Both the position numbers and the translations under genes were made by a program. From Mesorhizobium sp. M3A.F.Ca.ET.080.04.2.1 (GTDB lineage Bacteria > Pseudomonadota > Alphaproteobacteria > Rhizobiales > Rhizobiaceae), in NCBI RefSeq assembly GCF_003952525.1, contig NZ_CP034451.1, positions 1,984,001-2,048,000 on the forward strand: 64,000 nt of DNA, written 5' to 3'. The notes beneath the pieces were generated by a model that was not told the DNA's origin, searched no databases, and saw only the letters and a program-made list of their open reading frames with translations. This document shows positions 17,478-25,697 of this stretch, piece by piece. Every line of letters starts with the position of its first letter. The first letter of the stretch is position 1.

Positions 17478-18503
17478 ATGTCCAACGTCTTTGCCAACGG
17501 ACTTGAGATCTCTGGCAAAGCGGTAGACGCAAAGACGATCGCCGATTTTCCGGATGTCTGCTTCACACCTCCCGAGAATCCAGCCACGCCTCCCGGCGTT
17601 CCAGTGCCCTACCCCAGTTTCGGCATGGCGAGCGATACCGACAAAGGTACCGGTACGGTAAAGATCGGTGGGAAGACCGTAAATATCAAAAACAAATCAT
17701 ATTTGTCGAAAACCAGCGGCACCGAAGCCGGGGCTGCAGCAAAGAAAGGCATTGTAACATCGAAGAACACCGGCAAGGAGTATTTCAATTCCTGGTCCAA
17801 TGACGTGAAATTTGACGGCGAACCCGTCATTCGGATGACGGATCTTGCAACGAACAATCACGCATCGCCGGTCGGCAACGCGCCCCCATGGCCACATCTG
17901 GCTCAGCTGAACGTTGCGGGCATAGACTGTGAATCGGTTCTGGCCGATCTCAATCTCCACAAGCATTCGGACAAGAAGCAAGCCTGCGATCACTCTAAGA
18001 CCGGCAAAGAATCCGAGCACATGCTCGGCAATGCCCTGATGCAGAACAAACGAGGTTCCAGAGCCCAAAGTATTCCTGGTTTCAACGGCAGCAACGGCTA
18101 TAGCGCCAGCACCGCGCCCTGCCTCTGCATGGACGGCCCCAGCTCAGACAACTCGACCGAGCACGGCAAGAAAACGAGAGACCAGGAAGCCTTCAAAGAA
18201 TCTCTCGCAATCAAGGACGCCAACGGAAACCCCACGGGCCGCTACCGCCAGCCCACAGCAAAAGAAGCTATCGATGCGGAGCTCAAGTCGGTACGCGAGA
18301 ACCATAACCAAATTAAGAATGCCAAGCCAAAAAAGAAACAAGACGAAATAATGGAATGCCTGGAGGCCGTAATATACGACCATCTGGAAAGATGTTCGGA
18401 CCCCAAGAAAACGAAGGAAGAAATACAGAAAACAAAGCTCAGAGTGCCCGGTGAGGGCGATTATCCGGCCCCGACAACCACGGCTCCCGTAACTTCCATG
18501 TAA
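17478..18503 (+). CDS. PAAR-like (DUF4150) T6SS effector with C-terminal candidate nuclease toxin
   Basis: Residues 1-145 form a DUF4150 PAAR-like domain: FPDVCFTPPENPATPPGVPV, PYPSFGMASDT, WSNDVKFDGEPVIRMTDL, NHASPVGNAPPWPH. This domain tips the VgrG spike. The remaining 196 residues are more polar and AT-richer, with KESEHMLGNAL (176-187), APCLCMDG (213-220) and STEHGKKTRDQEAF (226-239). That pattern resembles the HNH/Endo VII-type toxin tails (GHH-like families) seen on DUF4150 proteins, with His181 and His229 as candidate catalytic residues; this is recall-based and unverified. A strong AAAGGAGG site for the next gene follows the stop, linking toxin and candidate immunity gene. Confidence 0.8.
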   Translation: MSNVFANGLEISGKAVDAKTIADFPDVCFTPPENPATPPGVPVPYPSFGMASDTDKGTGTVKIGGKTVNIKNKSYLSKTSGTEAGAAAKKGIVTSKNTGKEYFNSWSNDVKFDGEPVIRMTDLATNNHASPVGNAPPWPHLAQLNVAGIDCESVLADLNLHKHSDKKQACDHSKTGKESEHMLGNALMQNKRGSRAQSIPGFNGSNGYSASTAPCLCMDGPSSDNSTEHGKKTRDQEAFKESLAIKDANGNPTGRYRQPTAKEAIDAELKSVRENHNQIKNAKPKKKQDEIMECLEAVIYDHLERCSDPKKTKEEIQKTKLRVPGEGDYPAPTTTAPVTSM

Positions 18504-18516
18504 AGGAGGATGTGTA

Positions 18517-19383
18517 ATGGCTAGAGAAAAGTACATTACAAAAGACGGATTTTCAGTAGAAGTCGCGGAAGCATTTACATATAACGATAACGGCCTTTCA
18601 TGTCTAGTAATACAATCTAACGAGGACCGGGATATCCATCTTAGCGAGGTAAAAACCTGTGATGATTTCACTCAAGGTGGACCAGAATTGGTTTTCGAAT
18701 TTCGCGGCTGGATATACTCCATGCTACAGACGGACAATCAACATGTGTATCTAGCGCATACAGGAAAAACTCTCCGATACGGCCCTCACGCGAACCCGCA
18801 ACCGGTGCTCAGCGTAAATGCGGATATTACAAAACTATGCGCGTCCGCACATGGTGTCTGGATAGTCGGACTACGAGGCTACGTCGCACATTTCGACGGA
18901 ACGACCCTGTCGGAATACCCCATCCCGAATGGGGCGCATGTATATCTCGTTTCGGAGGCGCCGGATGGCAGCGTGTACGCGTGCGGTGACGGCGGCGGTC
19001 TATACCGACTCAGCTCCGGCCAATGGAACAGAATTGACCTGTCAACAGACGCAGACATATTTCGGATAATCGCGCAAGCCGCCGATCGGGTCTGGATGGT
19101 TGGATCAAACGGTCTATGCGCCCTGCTCGACGGCGCAGAATTGCGGGTTTTTTCCCCACCCGACGACCGCAACTATCGAGCAATAGCGGAATACAAAGGG
19201 CGGATGTTTGTCGGCGCAGGACATCTGGGATTGGACGTCATAGACGGGGAAAATGTTGTTAGTTTCAAAGAAAACGTGTATAGTTACTATCTATACTCCA
19301 ACAATTACTACCTTGTCTCTACAGGATTTAACCAGATATGTCGATTTGATGGAAGTCAATGGCTTGGAACAGAATTTAGGTAG
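18517..19383 (+). CDS. Beta-propeller-like protein, candidate immunity protein
   Basis: I do not recognise a named family. The 288 residues contain at least four repeats of about 38-40 residues built on a V-W/Y-x-V/C-G-x-x-G...DG pattern (VWIVGLRGYVAHFDG, VYACGDGGGLYRL, VWMVGSNGLCALLDG, MFVGAGHLGLDVIDG), suggesting a beta-propeller. There is no signal peptide or membrane segment, so it should stay in the cytoplasm. The gene begins 13 bases after the effector stop behind a strong AAAGGAGG site and is clearly AT-richer than the surrounding DNA. Position, composition and location fit an immunity protein against the upstream toxin domain (inference). Confidence 0.65.
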   Translation: MAREKYITKDGFSVEVAEAFTYNDNGLSCLVIQSNEDRDIHLSEVKTCDDFTQGGPELVFEFRGWIYSMLQTDNQHVYLAHTGKTLRYGPHANPQPVLSVNADITKLCASAHGVWIVGLRGYVAHFDGTTLSEYPIPNGAHVYLVSEAPDGSVYACGDGGGLYRLSSGQWNRIDLSTDADIFRIIAQAADRVWMVGSNGLCALLDGAELRVFSPPDDRNYRAIAEYKGRMFVGAGHLGLDVIDGENVVSFKENVYSYYLYSNNYYLVSTGFNQICRFDGSQWLGTEFR

Positions 19384-19729
19384 CATTATTACTTCCGAGA
19401 ATAGATTGTATGTAATTTCTAACCTTTGCGAGATCCAGGTCTGATATTTTGACAGTTGTGGAGGTGGTCAGCATCCTGACCACAAACAGCTCTCCCGCCT
19501 CGGGAAACTCGCGGTAGCGCTCCTCCGCGATTCTCTTGCCCACGTCACCCGCGACGCGTAGCCCGTCGAGATGCGCCTCCAAGCGTTCAATCAGACGAAC
19601 GAGACGCTCGACATCCATGTCCGGGTTTTCATCGGGATTGAGCAGATGCCAGTCGTAGATATTCCAAAGAAAGGCAGCCATCTCCGCGTGCTGACGCACG
19701 ATATTTTCTAGAACCGGTGGTTTCGCCAT
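19376..19729 (-). pseudogene. Truncated TIGR02270-type HEAT-repeat protein (N-terminal remnant)
   Basis: The start MAKPPVLENIVRQHAEMAAFLW followed by RLIERLEAHLDGLRVAGDVG and EAGELFVVRML matches my memory of the N-terminus of TIGR02270, a T6SS-associated HEAT-like family normally several hundred residues long. Only about 90 family-like residues remain; the reading frame then runs about 25 AT-rich codons to a stop that overlaps the 3' end of the beta-propeller gene. The base-composition break at roughly 19440-19465 marks the probable recombination point. The start overlaps the DUF6484 stop by one base. Confidence 0.7.
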
Positions 19730-20154
19730 CAATTCAGATTCACCGACCCGCCCCGGATACGGTTGGCGGCGCTGGCGTGGCTGACCAGATGCGTGCCCCG
19801 AATCGTCAGGTGACCGTCCTTTTCCATGATAATAACCGACCTTCCGCATCTGAGTTCTAACCGCTCGCTGGCGCAGATCTTTACTGTCTCGCCATCGCGA
19901 ACCAAGTTATTTTCGGCTTGCTTTTTCGCCGGATCGACGATGCGTCCGACGATCAATGGCTTGAGCGGATCGCCATTTTCGAACAGCAGCGCCACTTCCG
20001 AACCGATCATATCTGACGACAGTTCCGTTAGGCTGCGCGCCGACAACGCAACTTCCTGAGGATTGCCCGGAAACACCACAAGCGGCGCATCCTCGCCATA
20101 GCCCAGAAAAAGACCGATCACGACGCCGTCGATACGGCTCAGCATCTCAGACAT
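19729..20154 (-). CDS. DUF6484-type T6SS accessory protein
   Basis: The 141-residue protein has IDGVVIGLFLGYGEDAPLVV near the N-terminus, GSEVALLFENGDPLKPLIVG in the middle and LRCGRSVIIMEKDGHLTIRG near the end, matching the DUF6484 type found between vgrG and TIGR02270 genes. The GDPLKPLIVG and KDGHLTIRG stretches echo the OB-fold and beta-spike parts of VgrG, so it may be a spike-associated protein. No biochemical function is established to my knowledge. It follows vgrG after eight bases. Confidence 0.75.
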   Translation of the reverse strand: MSEMLSRIDGVVIGLFLGYGEDAPLVVFPGNPQEVALSARSLTELSSDMIGSEVALLFENGDPLKPLIVGRIVDPAKKQAENNLVRDGETVKICASERLELRCGRSVIIMEKDGHLTIRGTHLVSHASAANRIRGGSVNLN

Positions 20155-20162
20155 CGACCACC

Positions 20163-22490
20163 TCAGTTCTCATTGATCTTGGATCCTTTCATGGTGATAT
20201 CACTGGACGCCTTGACGTTGATCTTGCCGGAACCTTTGATGGTGATGTTTTTCCCTTCAATCGTGATTGTGCCATCCTTCTTCATGGCAATCGCAGCGGA
20301 CCCGGTTTTGATAATGATGGAAGCACCGGCGTCGATGATCAAATCCTTGCCGACCTTGATCGCTCCGTCCTCGCCGATTTCCAACAGGCTGCTCTTGGCT
20401 ACCTTGACCGAGTGCGCACCACCAATTTCCGTTGAATCGTCCTTGGCGATCTTAGCCGAACGTCCCGCGCCAATATCGCTACCCTGATCCTTGGCGATTT
20501 TGAACGTCTGGCCACCCCCGATCTGGACGCCCTGATCGGCCGCGATATTCCAATTATCCGAAGCCCCGATATCGTGGCTCTGTCCGGCCCCCACGGTCAT
20601 ACTCCGCGACGCCCCAATCGTGTTCGTCTGCACCGCGCCGACACTGCGCGTCTCCGCCGCCCCCACCGTATCCACACGCGCAGCGCCCACCGTAATCGTC
20701 TGGACGATCCCCACCGTCTGCGAATGGTTAGCGTCGATATTTTCCGTCGAATTCGCAACAACGTGGATCGTCTCGTTGGCCATCACCGTCAATGACCGGT
20801 TGGCACCCACCGTCTCAGTATCATTGTTGCCGATATTCGTCGTCTGATCGACGCCGATCTTGACCGTCTTGTTGTTGCCGACGTCCTCGTCGAGGTTGTG
20901 GCCGACGGAGTGCTTGGCGTCGTGGTCGATGCGGTCGGACTGGTCGTGCTGGACCAGCTTGTTGCGATCGTTCTTGATCAGCAGGTGGTGGTCTTTCTGG
21001 GCCTGGAAATTGACCAGCTCGGAGCCGGCCTTGTCCTCGAACATCAGTTCGTTGTAGCCGCCCCCACCCTTCGACGAATTGGACTTCCAGCCCGATTGCG
21101 TGGCGTTGCCCGGCAGTCCGTAGGGCGGCATCTGCGAGGCGTTGTAGACGCGGCCGGTGATGATCGGCAGGTCGGGGTCGCCCTCGATGAAATCGACGAT
21201 CACCTCCTGGCCGATGCGCGGGATCTGGATGAATCCCCAGCCGCTGCCGGCCCAGGTCTGCGACACGCGCACGAAGCAGGACGAGTTCTGGTCCTTCTTG
21301 CCGAGCCGGTCCCAATGGAACTGCACCTTCACGCGCGCATATTTGTCGGTGAATATCTCCTCGCCGGAAGGGCCGACGACCGTCGCCGTCTGCGGCCCGC
21401 GCATGATCGGCCGCGGCGTGATGCGCGGCGGGCGATAGGGCAATTTGGTGGGCGCCACGCCAAGCACGATCCTGAAGTTCTCGGTATGGGCCTCGTTCTG
21501 GGTGCGGTAGCCGGGATCGAACAGCCGGTACTCGGCGCTGACCACCAGATAGTCCTGGTTCTGGTCGTCGCGCGGGAAACTTTCCAGCTTGAACTTGCAG
21601 CCGGAATGAAGGCCGCGCACGGTGCCGACAGCGGTGCTGCGCTGGTGCACGGCCTGGAGTTCCTCGCGGCGAACACCGGCAATCGTGTCGCCGCGCCCGA
21701 CATCGAGATGCGCTCCGGGCTGGCGGTAGTTCTCACCCGAGGCTTCCTTGTGGCTGAACGGCTGGGCGGATTTCGCCATCAGGTCGGCGCCGGGCTTCTC
21801 GAAATCGTAATCCGTGTGGGCATAAGCGCCCGGCCGCACCGAGCTGCCCGGTATCCATTCGGTGATGTATTCGACGTCGCGCCGCGAGGCCTGGCCCTCG
21901 AAATTATAGAGCACCTTGTCGTAGCCCGGCGCCTGCTTCAACTTACTCATCGCATCGCACAGGATCAGCGTGTGCTTGCCCTCGTCATGCTCGAAGAAAT
22001 AGAAGATGCCCTCGTGCTCGAGCAGCCGCTGCACGAAATCCAGGTCGCTCTCGTCATACTGCACGCAATATTCGCGTGAGGGATAGGATCCCTGCAGCCG
22101 CTTCTCGAATTTCGCGATGCCGTATTTCGAAAAGATCTTCTCGACGATCTCGACCACCGTCATATTCTGGAAGATGCGGCAATCGGTGGTGTTGCCGAGG
22201 AACCAGAGCCAGGGCCTGACCACCGCTTCGTAAAAGGCCAGCCGGTCCTCGATGCGGGTCAGCCTGAAATCCGACACCAGGCCGCTGAACCAACGTTTCG
22301 GGTCGGACTCGCCCTCCACCGAAACGGGGCCGCCCAGCATCTTCAGCGGGTCGACATCGTGGCTCTTGGAGACGAAGCCAACCGTGTAGGAAAAGCAGCG
22401 GCTGATCTCGTCACGCCCGACGAGATGGGTGAAGGTCAAAAGGTCGGCGCCAACGGGCGTCTGCACAACCGTGGCACGTTCGTTCGGCAT
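20163..22490 (-). CDS. vgrG: VgrG (TssI) spike protein
   Basis: The 775-residue protein begins with a gp27-like region (FTHLVGRDEISRCFSYTVGF; CVQYDESDLDFVQRLLEHEG near 145), continues with the gp5 OB-fold (GEEIFTDKYARVKVQFHWDR near 375; SQTWAGSGWGFIQIPRIGQE near 410) and the SGWKSNSSKGGGGYNELMFEDKAG linker region. The last 240 residues are short repeats of the VGA-x(4)-x-V/I type leading to a beta-helix end rich in KVGKDLIIDAGASIIIK-like strands. There is no added enzymatic domain, so it is a non-specialised spike expected to carry the PAAR-like effector. It starts a minus-strand operon converging on the effector genes. Confidence 0.96.
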   Translation of the reverse strand: MPNERATVVQTPVGADLLTFTHLVGRDEISRCFSYTVGFVSKSHDVDPLKMLGGPVSVEGESDPKRWFSGLVSDFRLTRIEDRLAFYEAVVRPWLWFLGNTTDCRIFQNMTVVEIVEKIFSKYGIAKFEKRLQGSYPSREYCVQYDESDLDFVQRLLEHEGIFYFFEHDEGKHTLILCDAMSKLKQAPGYDKVLYNFEGQASRRDVEYITEWIPGSSVRPGAYAHTDYDFEKPGADLMAKSAQPFSHKEASGENYRQPGAHLDVGRGDTIAGVRREELQAVHQRSTAVGTVRGLHSGCKFKLESFPRDDQNQDYLVVSAEYRLFDPGYRTQNEAHTENFRIVLGVAPTKLPYRPPRITPRPIMRGPQTATVVGPSGEEIFTDKYARVKVQFHWDRLGKKDQNSSCFVRVSQTWAGSGWGFIQIPRIGQEVIVDFIEGDPDLPIITGRVYNASQMPPYGLPGNATQSGWKSNSSKGGGGYNELMFEDKAGSELVNFQAQKDHHLLIKNDRNKLVQHDQSDRIDHDAKHSVGHNLDEDVGNNKTVKIGVDQTTNIGNNDTETVGANRSLTVMANETIHVVANSTENIDANHSQTVGIVQTITVGAARVDTVGAAETRSVGAVQTNTIGASRSMTVGAGQSHDIGASDNWNIAADQGVQIGGGQTFKIAKDQGSDIGAGRSAKIAKDDSTEIGGAHSVKVAKSSLLEIGEDGAIKVGKDLIIDAGASIIIKTGSAAIAMKKDGTITIEGKNITIKGSGKINVKASSDITMKGSKINEN

Positions 22491-22794
22491 GGGTCGTGCC
22501 CCTCCTGGACGCGGCCGCCAGTATGATGGATCGAAGCCCCCGCTATGTTAACCGCATCACGTTCGGGAACTTTTCGAATTCACCGCACCGGACCAAATCA
22601 GCCTAGCACATGTTTTGGCGCCGGCCAAAGAACTGTGGCGGCACAATACACTTGCGGTAAATCATCCTGAAACGCTCTTGTCCCACGGCGGCCGCAAGCT
22701 GCTAGAATGGCGGACGCAATGCCGGGAAAAGCGCAGAGTTTCCGGCCGGATTGCCAGTGATAAGTGCTTTCGATGAGGCTCGGCGGCGTACCGG
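22491..22794. other. Divergent intergenic region between vgrG and the second T6SS operon
   Basis: No credible gene lies here. The part near 22540-22680 is less GC-rich than its surroundings and should hold back-to-back promoters for vgrG (minus) and tagH copy 2 (plus). I saw no convincing sigma54 -24/-12 element or long palindrome. Confidence 0.5.
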
Positions 22795-23874
22795 ATGTTC
22801 ATCTCGCTTCAGATCAGCAATGTCGACCGGCTGCCCCGGGGCACCGCGGCCAGCTATGCCGCGCGCGACCGCAGCTTCGAGATCGGCCGCGAGAATTGCG
22901 ACTGGACGCTCGCCGACCCGGACAAAATCATCTCGGGCCGGCATTGCGAGGTCCGCTACCAGGCGGGCGCGTTCTGGCTCTATGATGTCTCGCGCAACGG
23001 CACCTTCATCAACGGCTCCCGCCAGCGCATGGCCGGCCCGCATCGGCTTGGACATGGCGACCGGCTGCTGATCGGCCGCTATGTCATTTCGGTTTCGATC
23101 GAGCAAGAAGGCGTAACCAGCGGCCATTCGCAAACCCGGGCCGGCTCGACACAGCGCGAATTGCCGCCGGCGACAGGCCGGCCGCTCGAATTGTCCAATG
23201 AGCCGTTCTTCGGCCAGGCGGAACAGCGCCTCAGCCAGAGGGCGCCGGTCTCGACATCCTCTGCGCTGCAGCCGGCGCCGGCGCCCTCGCCGGCTCGGCC
23301 GGCGGAAGCCGACGGGTTGTTGCGGGAGATCGCGAAAGCCGCCGGCATTTCGCCCGACCTCATTCAGTCGCGCGACCCGCATGAAGTGGCGGCGGAGATC
23401 GGCACGGTGCTCAGAATGATCGTCGAGCAATTGTCGCTGCTGCTCAAGGCGCGCGCGGCTGCCAAGGTGCTCGCCAAGAGCCCGCATCGCACCATGATCG
23501 GCGCCGAGGACAACAACCCGCTGAAATTCGTGCCGGGAACCGATGACATATTGGAGATCATGTTCGCCAAGCGCAGGGCCGGCTATCTCGATGCCACGGA
23601 CAGTGTCGAGGACGCATTCCGCGATCTGAAGACGCACGAGTTGGCCACCTATGCCGCCATGCAGGCGGCACTTTCCAGGTTGCTCGACGACCTGTCGCCC
23701 GAGGCGATCGCCCGTAAGCTTCCGCCGACGTCCTTCTCGTCCAAGAAAAGTCAGGCTTGGGATGCCTTGGTCGCTACCTGGCGGACCATGGAGGAGACGC
23801 ATGAAAACGGCATGCTCGATGTCTTCCTGGCCTATTTCAGCGAAGCCTACGCCAAGGCCAGCAAGCACAAATAA
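22795..23874 (+). CDS. TagH/Fha FHA-domain T6SS protein, copy 2
   Basis: This 359-residue paralogue of tagH opens with a complete FHA domain (FEIGRENCDWTLADPDK, ISGRHCEVRYQ, DVSRNGTFING) that keeps the canonical Arg, Ser, His and NGT residues. After a short linker comes the T6SS-Fha C-terminal domain (from about residue 165; NPLKFVPGTDDILEIMFAKR, LDDLSPEAIARKL). It begins the second T6SS operon, upstream of tssL2, tssM2, pppA and ppkA, so it is the likely reader of PpkA phosphorylation. The 268 bases after it hold no gene I can support. Confidence 0.92.
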   Translation: MFISLQISNVDRLPRGTAASYAARDRSFEIGRENCDWTLADPDKIISGRHCEVRYQAGAFWLYDVSRNGTFINGSRQRMAGPHRLGHGDRLLIGRYVISVSIEQEGVTSGHSQTRAGSTQRELPPATGRPLELSNEPFFGQAEQRLSQRAPVSTSSALQPAPAPSPARPAEADGLLREIAKAAGISPDLIQSRDPHEVAAEIGTVLRMIVEQLSLLLKARAAAKVLAKSPHRTMIGAEDNNPLKFVPGTDDILEIMFAKRRAGYLDATDSVEDAFRDLKTHELATYAAMQAALSRLLDDLSPEAIARKLPPTSFSSKKSQAWDALVATWRTMEETHENGMLDVFLAYFSEAYAKASKHK

Positions 23875-24142
23875 GAAATTGCAATCAAGGCTCATGGCGG
23901 CGCAGATCCCGACGCTATGTGACGGGTATCACAGAAGAAACCCTGATCTTGCTTTCCGATTTCAATTAACCGCTTGGGCGATTAGGATGGCGCGCGGAAG
24001 CTTGCCTGGCGGGCAAAGCGGCGTGGCTTGGGGCGTGTGCAGCAATGTCATGTTTCGGCGAGATCAGCCTTTCCATCCGGCCCGCCGTCAGGCCATGGCA
24101 TAAGGTTCGTCTCCATGCTCGCTGCTCGGCGGTGAACCGCCG

Positions 24143-25675
24143 ATGAGTTCGAAGGACGATCCCTCCGCCGGCGCGGGCAAGACCGTCATTCGCGCTTCAC
24201 GGCAACGGCCGCAATCGCCCGCGGCGCCTCAAAGCCGTCGCCCGGACAATACTGGACCTGCGCCGCCGGGCGCCAGGGAATCGACGGTCTTCGACCCTGG
24301 CCTCGGCCGGGAGATGCCGACCGGCTGGTCGTCCGGCACCGTCATCCAGCAAGGGGCCGCCTCAGAAGCGGCAGCAGCCGCAGCCGCGCCGAAGCTCCAG
24401 CAGGACATCCTGCTCGATGCCGCGGGTGGCGTGCAATATGGCGCGGCCAACCCAATCCTCGGCGCGGCAGCACCGCTGCTGATGCTGTTTGGCCAATTGC
24501 GGCTGATGCCGGTCGAGAGGCAGGCGGGTCTGCTCGCCGAACACATCGCCGAAGCGATCGAGGTGTTCGATCGGGAGTTGGCGAAAGCCGGCGTGGCTGA
24601 GGAAGAAGCACGGATCGCGCGATTTGCCCTTTGCGAAACCGCCGACGATCTGGTCGGCAACCTGCCATGGCCGAAGGACGCCGGCTGGAGCGGGCACAGC
24701 CTGGTGGCGCGGTTCTTCCACCGCAAGCCCACCGGCACGGGTTTCTACGAGGCGCTGAACAGTCTCCTGGGCAAACCGGAGGCGCATCAGGACCTGCTGG
24801 AACTGATGCATGCCTGCCTGTCGCTCGGCTTCGAAGGCCAGTATCGCGGGCGTGCCGGCGAACGCGACAATCTCGAGCGCGTGCGGCGCGATGTCTATGA
24901 CACGATCCGTTATTTCCAACCGCTCGCCGACGACGACATCTCGCCGCACTGGCAAGGCATGGCGGCAACGATGTCCAAACCGTCCGCCCGGTTGCCGCCA
25001 TGGGCCGTCGCGGCGGCCGCGGCGACGCTGGTGACGGCGGCATTCTTCGCTATGCGAATATTCATCACCGATGAAGGCGACGCGACTGCGCGCGAGTTGC
25101 TGGCGCTCAATCCATCGACGCCGGTCACGATCGAGCGCGCCAGCGTGGCGCCGCTGGCCGAGCCGGAAACAGCCGCTCCTCCTGCGGCTGCTCCTGCTCC
25201 TGCGCCTGTCCCTGCGCCCGTCGCGCTCACCCAGATCAGCCGCATCCGCGCCGCTCTGGCCAAGGACCTGGTGCGCGGCGGGCTGGCGGTGGGCACGCAG
25301 GGCAACTTCATCGTGGTGGAGATCAACAACGCCCTGATGTTCGAGGCCGGCAAGGCCGAGCTGAAGCCGGAGTTCCAAACCGTCGCGGCGGATATCGTCG
25401 CGGCCCTCGATGCCGAGCCTGGGCCGATCAGGATCGTCGGTCATACCGACAATGTGAAGCCGCGCAAATCGAGCGCCTTCAAGTCCAATTTCGACCTCTC
25501 GGTCGCCCGCGCGAAGGCGGTCGAAGCGATGATGGCGCCGGGCTTCAAGGATCCGTCGCGGATAACCGCCGACGGCAGGGGCGAGGACGAGCCGATCGCC
25601 GACAATGCGACGCCGGAAGGCCGCGCCTCGAACCGCCGCGTCGACGTGATGATCCTCAAGGAGGAGGCACTTTGA
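24143..25675 (+). CDS. TssL (DotU) with OmpA domain, copy 2
   Basis: The 510-residue protein has a long polar N-tail that starts with KTVIR (Thr14), a DotU domain (about residues 100-270; LLELMHACLSLGFEGQYRGR is diagnostic), one membrane helix near 283-308, an Ala/Pro linker and an OmpA-like C-terminus (about 390-510; IRIVGHTDNVKPRK, NATPEGRASNRRVDVMI). It would form an alternative inner-membrane complex with the downstream TssM copy. The KTVIR motif resembles the phosphothreonine site used to recruit Fha in other systems (inference). The tssM copy follows after 22 bases. Confidence 0.93.
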   Translation: MSSKDDPSAGAGKTVIRASRQRPQSPAAPQSRRPDNTGPAPPGARESTVFDPGLGREMPTGWSSGTVIQQGAASEAAAAAAAPKLQQDILLDAAGGVQYGAANPILGAAAPLLMLFGQLRLMPVERQAGLLAEHIAEAIEVFDRELAKAGVAEEEARIARFALCETADDLVGNLPWPKDAGWSGHSLVARFFHRKPTGTGFYEALNSLLGKPEAHQDLLELMHACLSLGFEGQYRGRAGERDNLERVRRDVYDTIRYFQPLADDDISPHWQGMAATMSKPSARLPPWAVAAAAATLVTAAFFAMRIFITDEGDATARELLALNPSTPVTIERASVAPLAEPETAAPPAAAPAPAPVPAPVALTQISRIRAALAKDLVRGGLAVGTQGNFIVVEINNALMFEAGKAELKPEFQTVAADIVAALDAEPGPIRIVGHTDNVKPRKSSAFKSNFDLSVARAKAVEAMMAPGFKDPSRITADGRGEDEPIADNATPEGRASNRRVDVMILKEEAL

Positions 25676-25697
25676 GCGCGGCCGGCCGGAAGCTCTC

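Noticed and set aside
20560..20840. Possible CRISPR-like or satellite repeat
   Set aside because: The repeats are in frame, irregular in length and encode the VgrG beta-helix; there are no uniform spacers.
20898..22079. 393-codon open frame on the plus strand inside vgrG
   Set aside because: Shadow of the VgrG coding sequence, which has clear gp27/gp5-like blocks.
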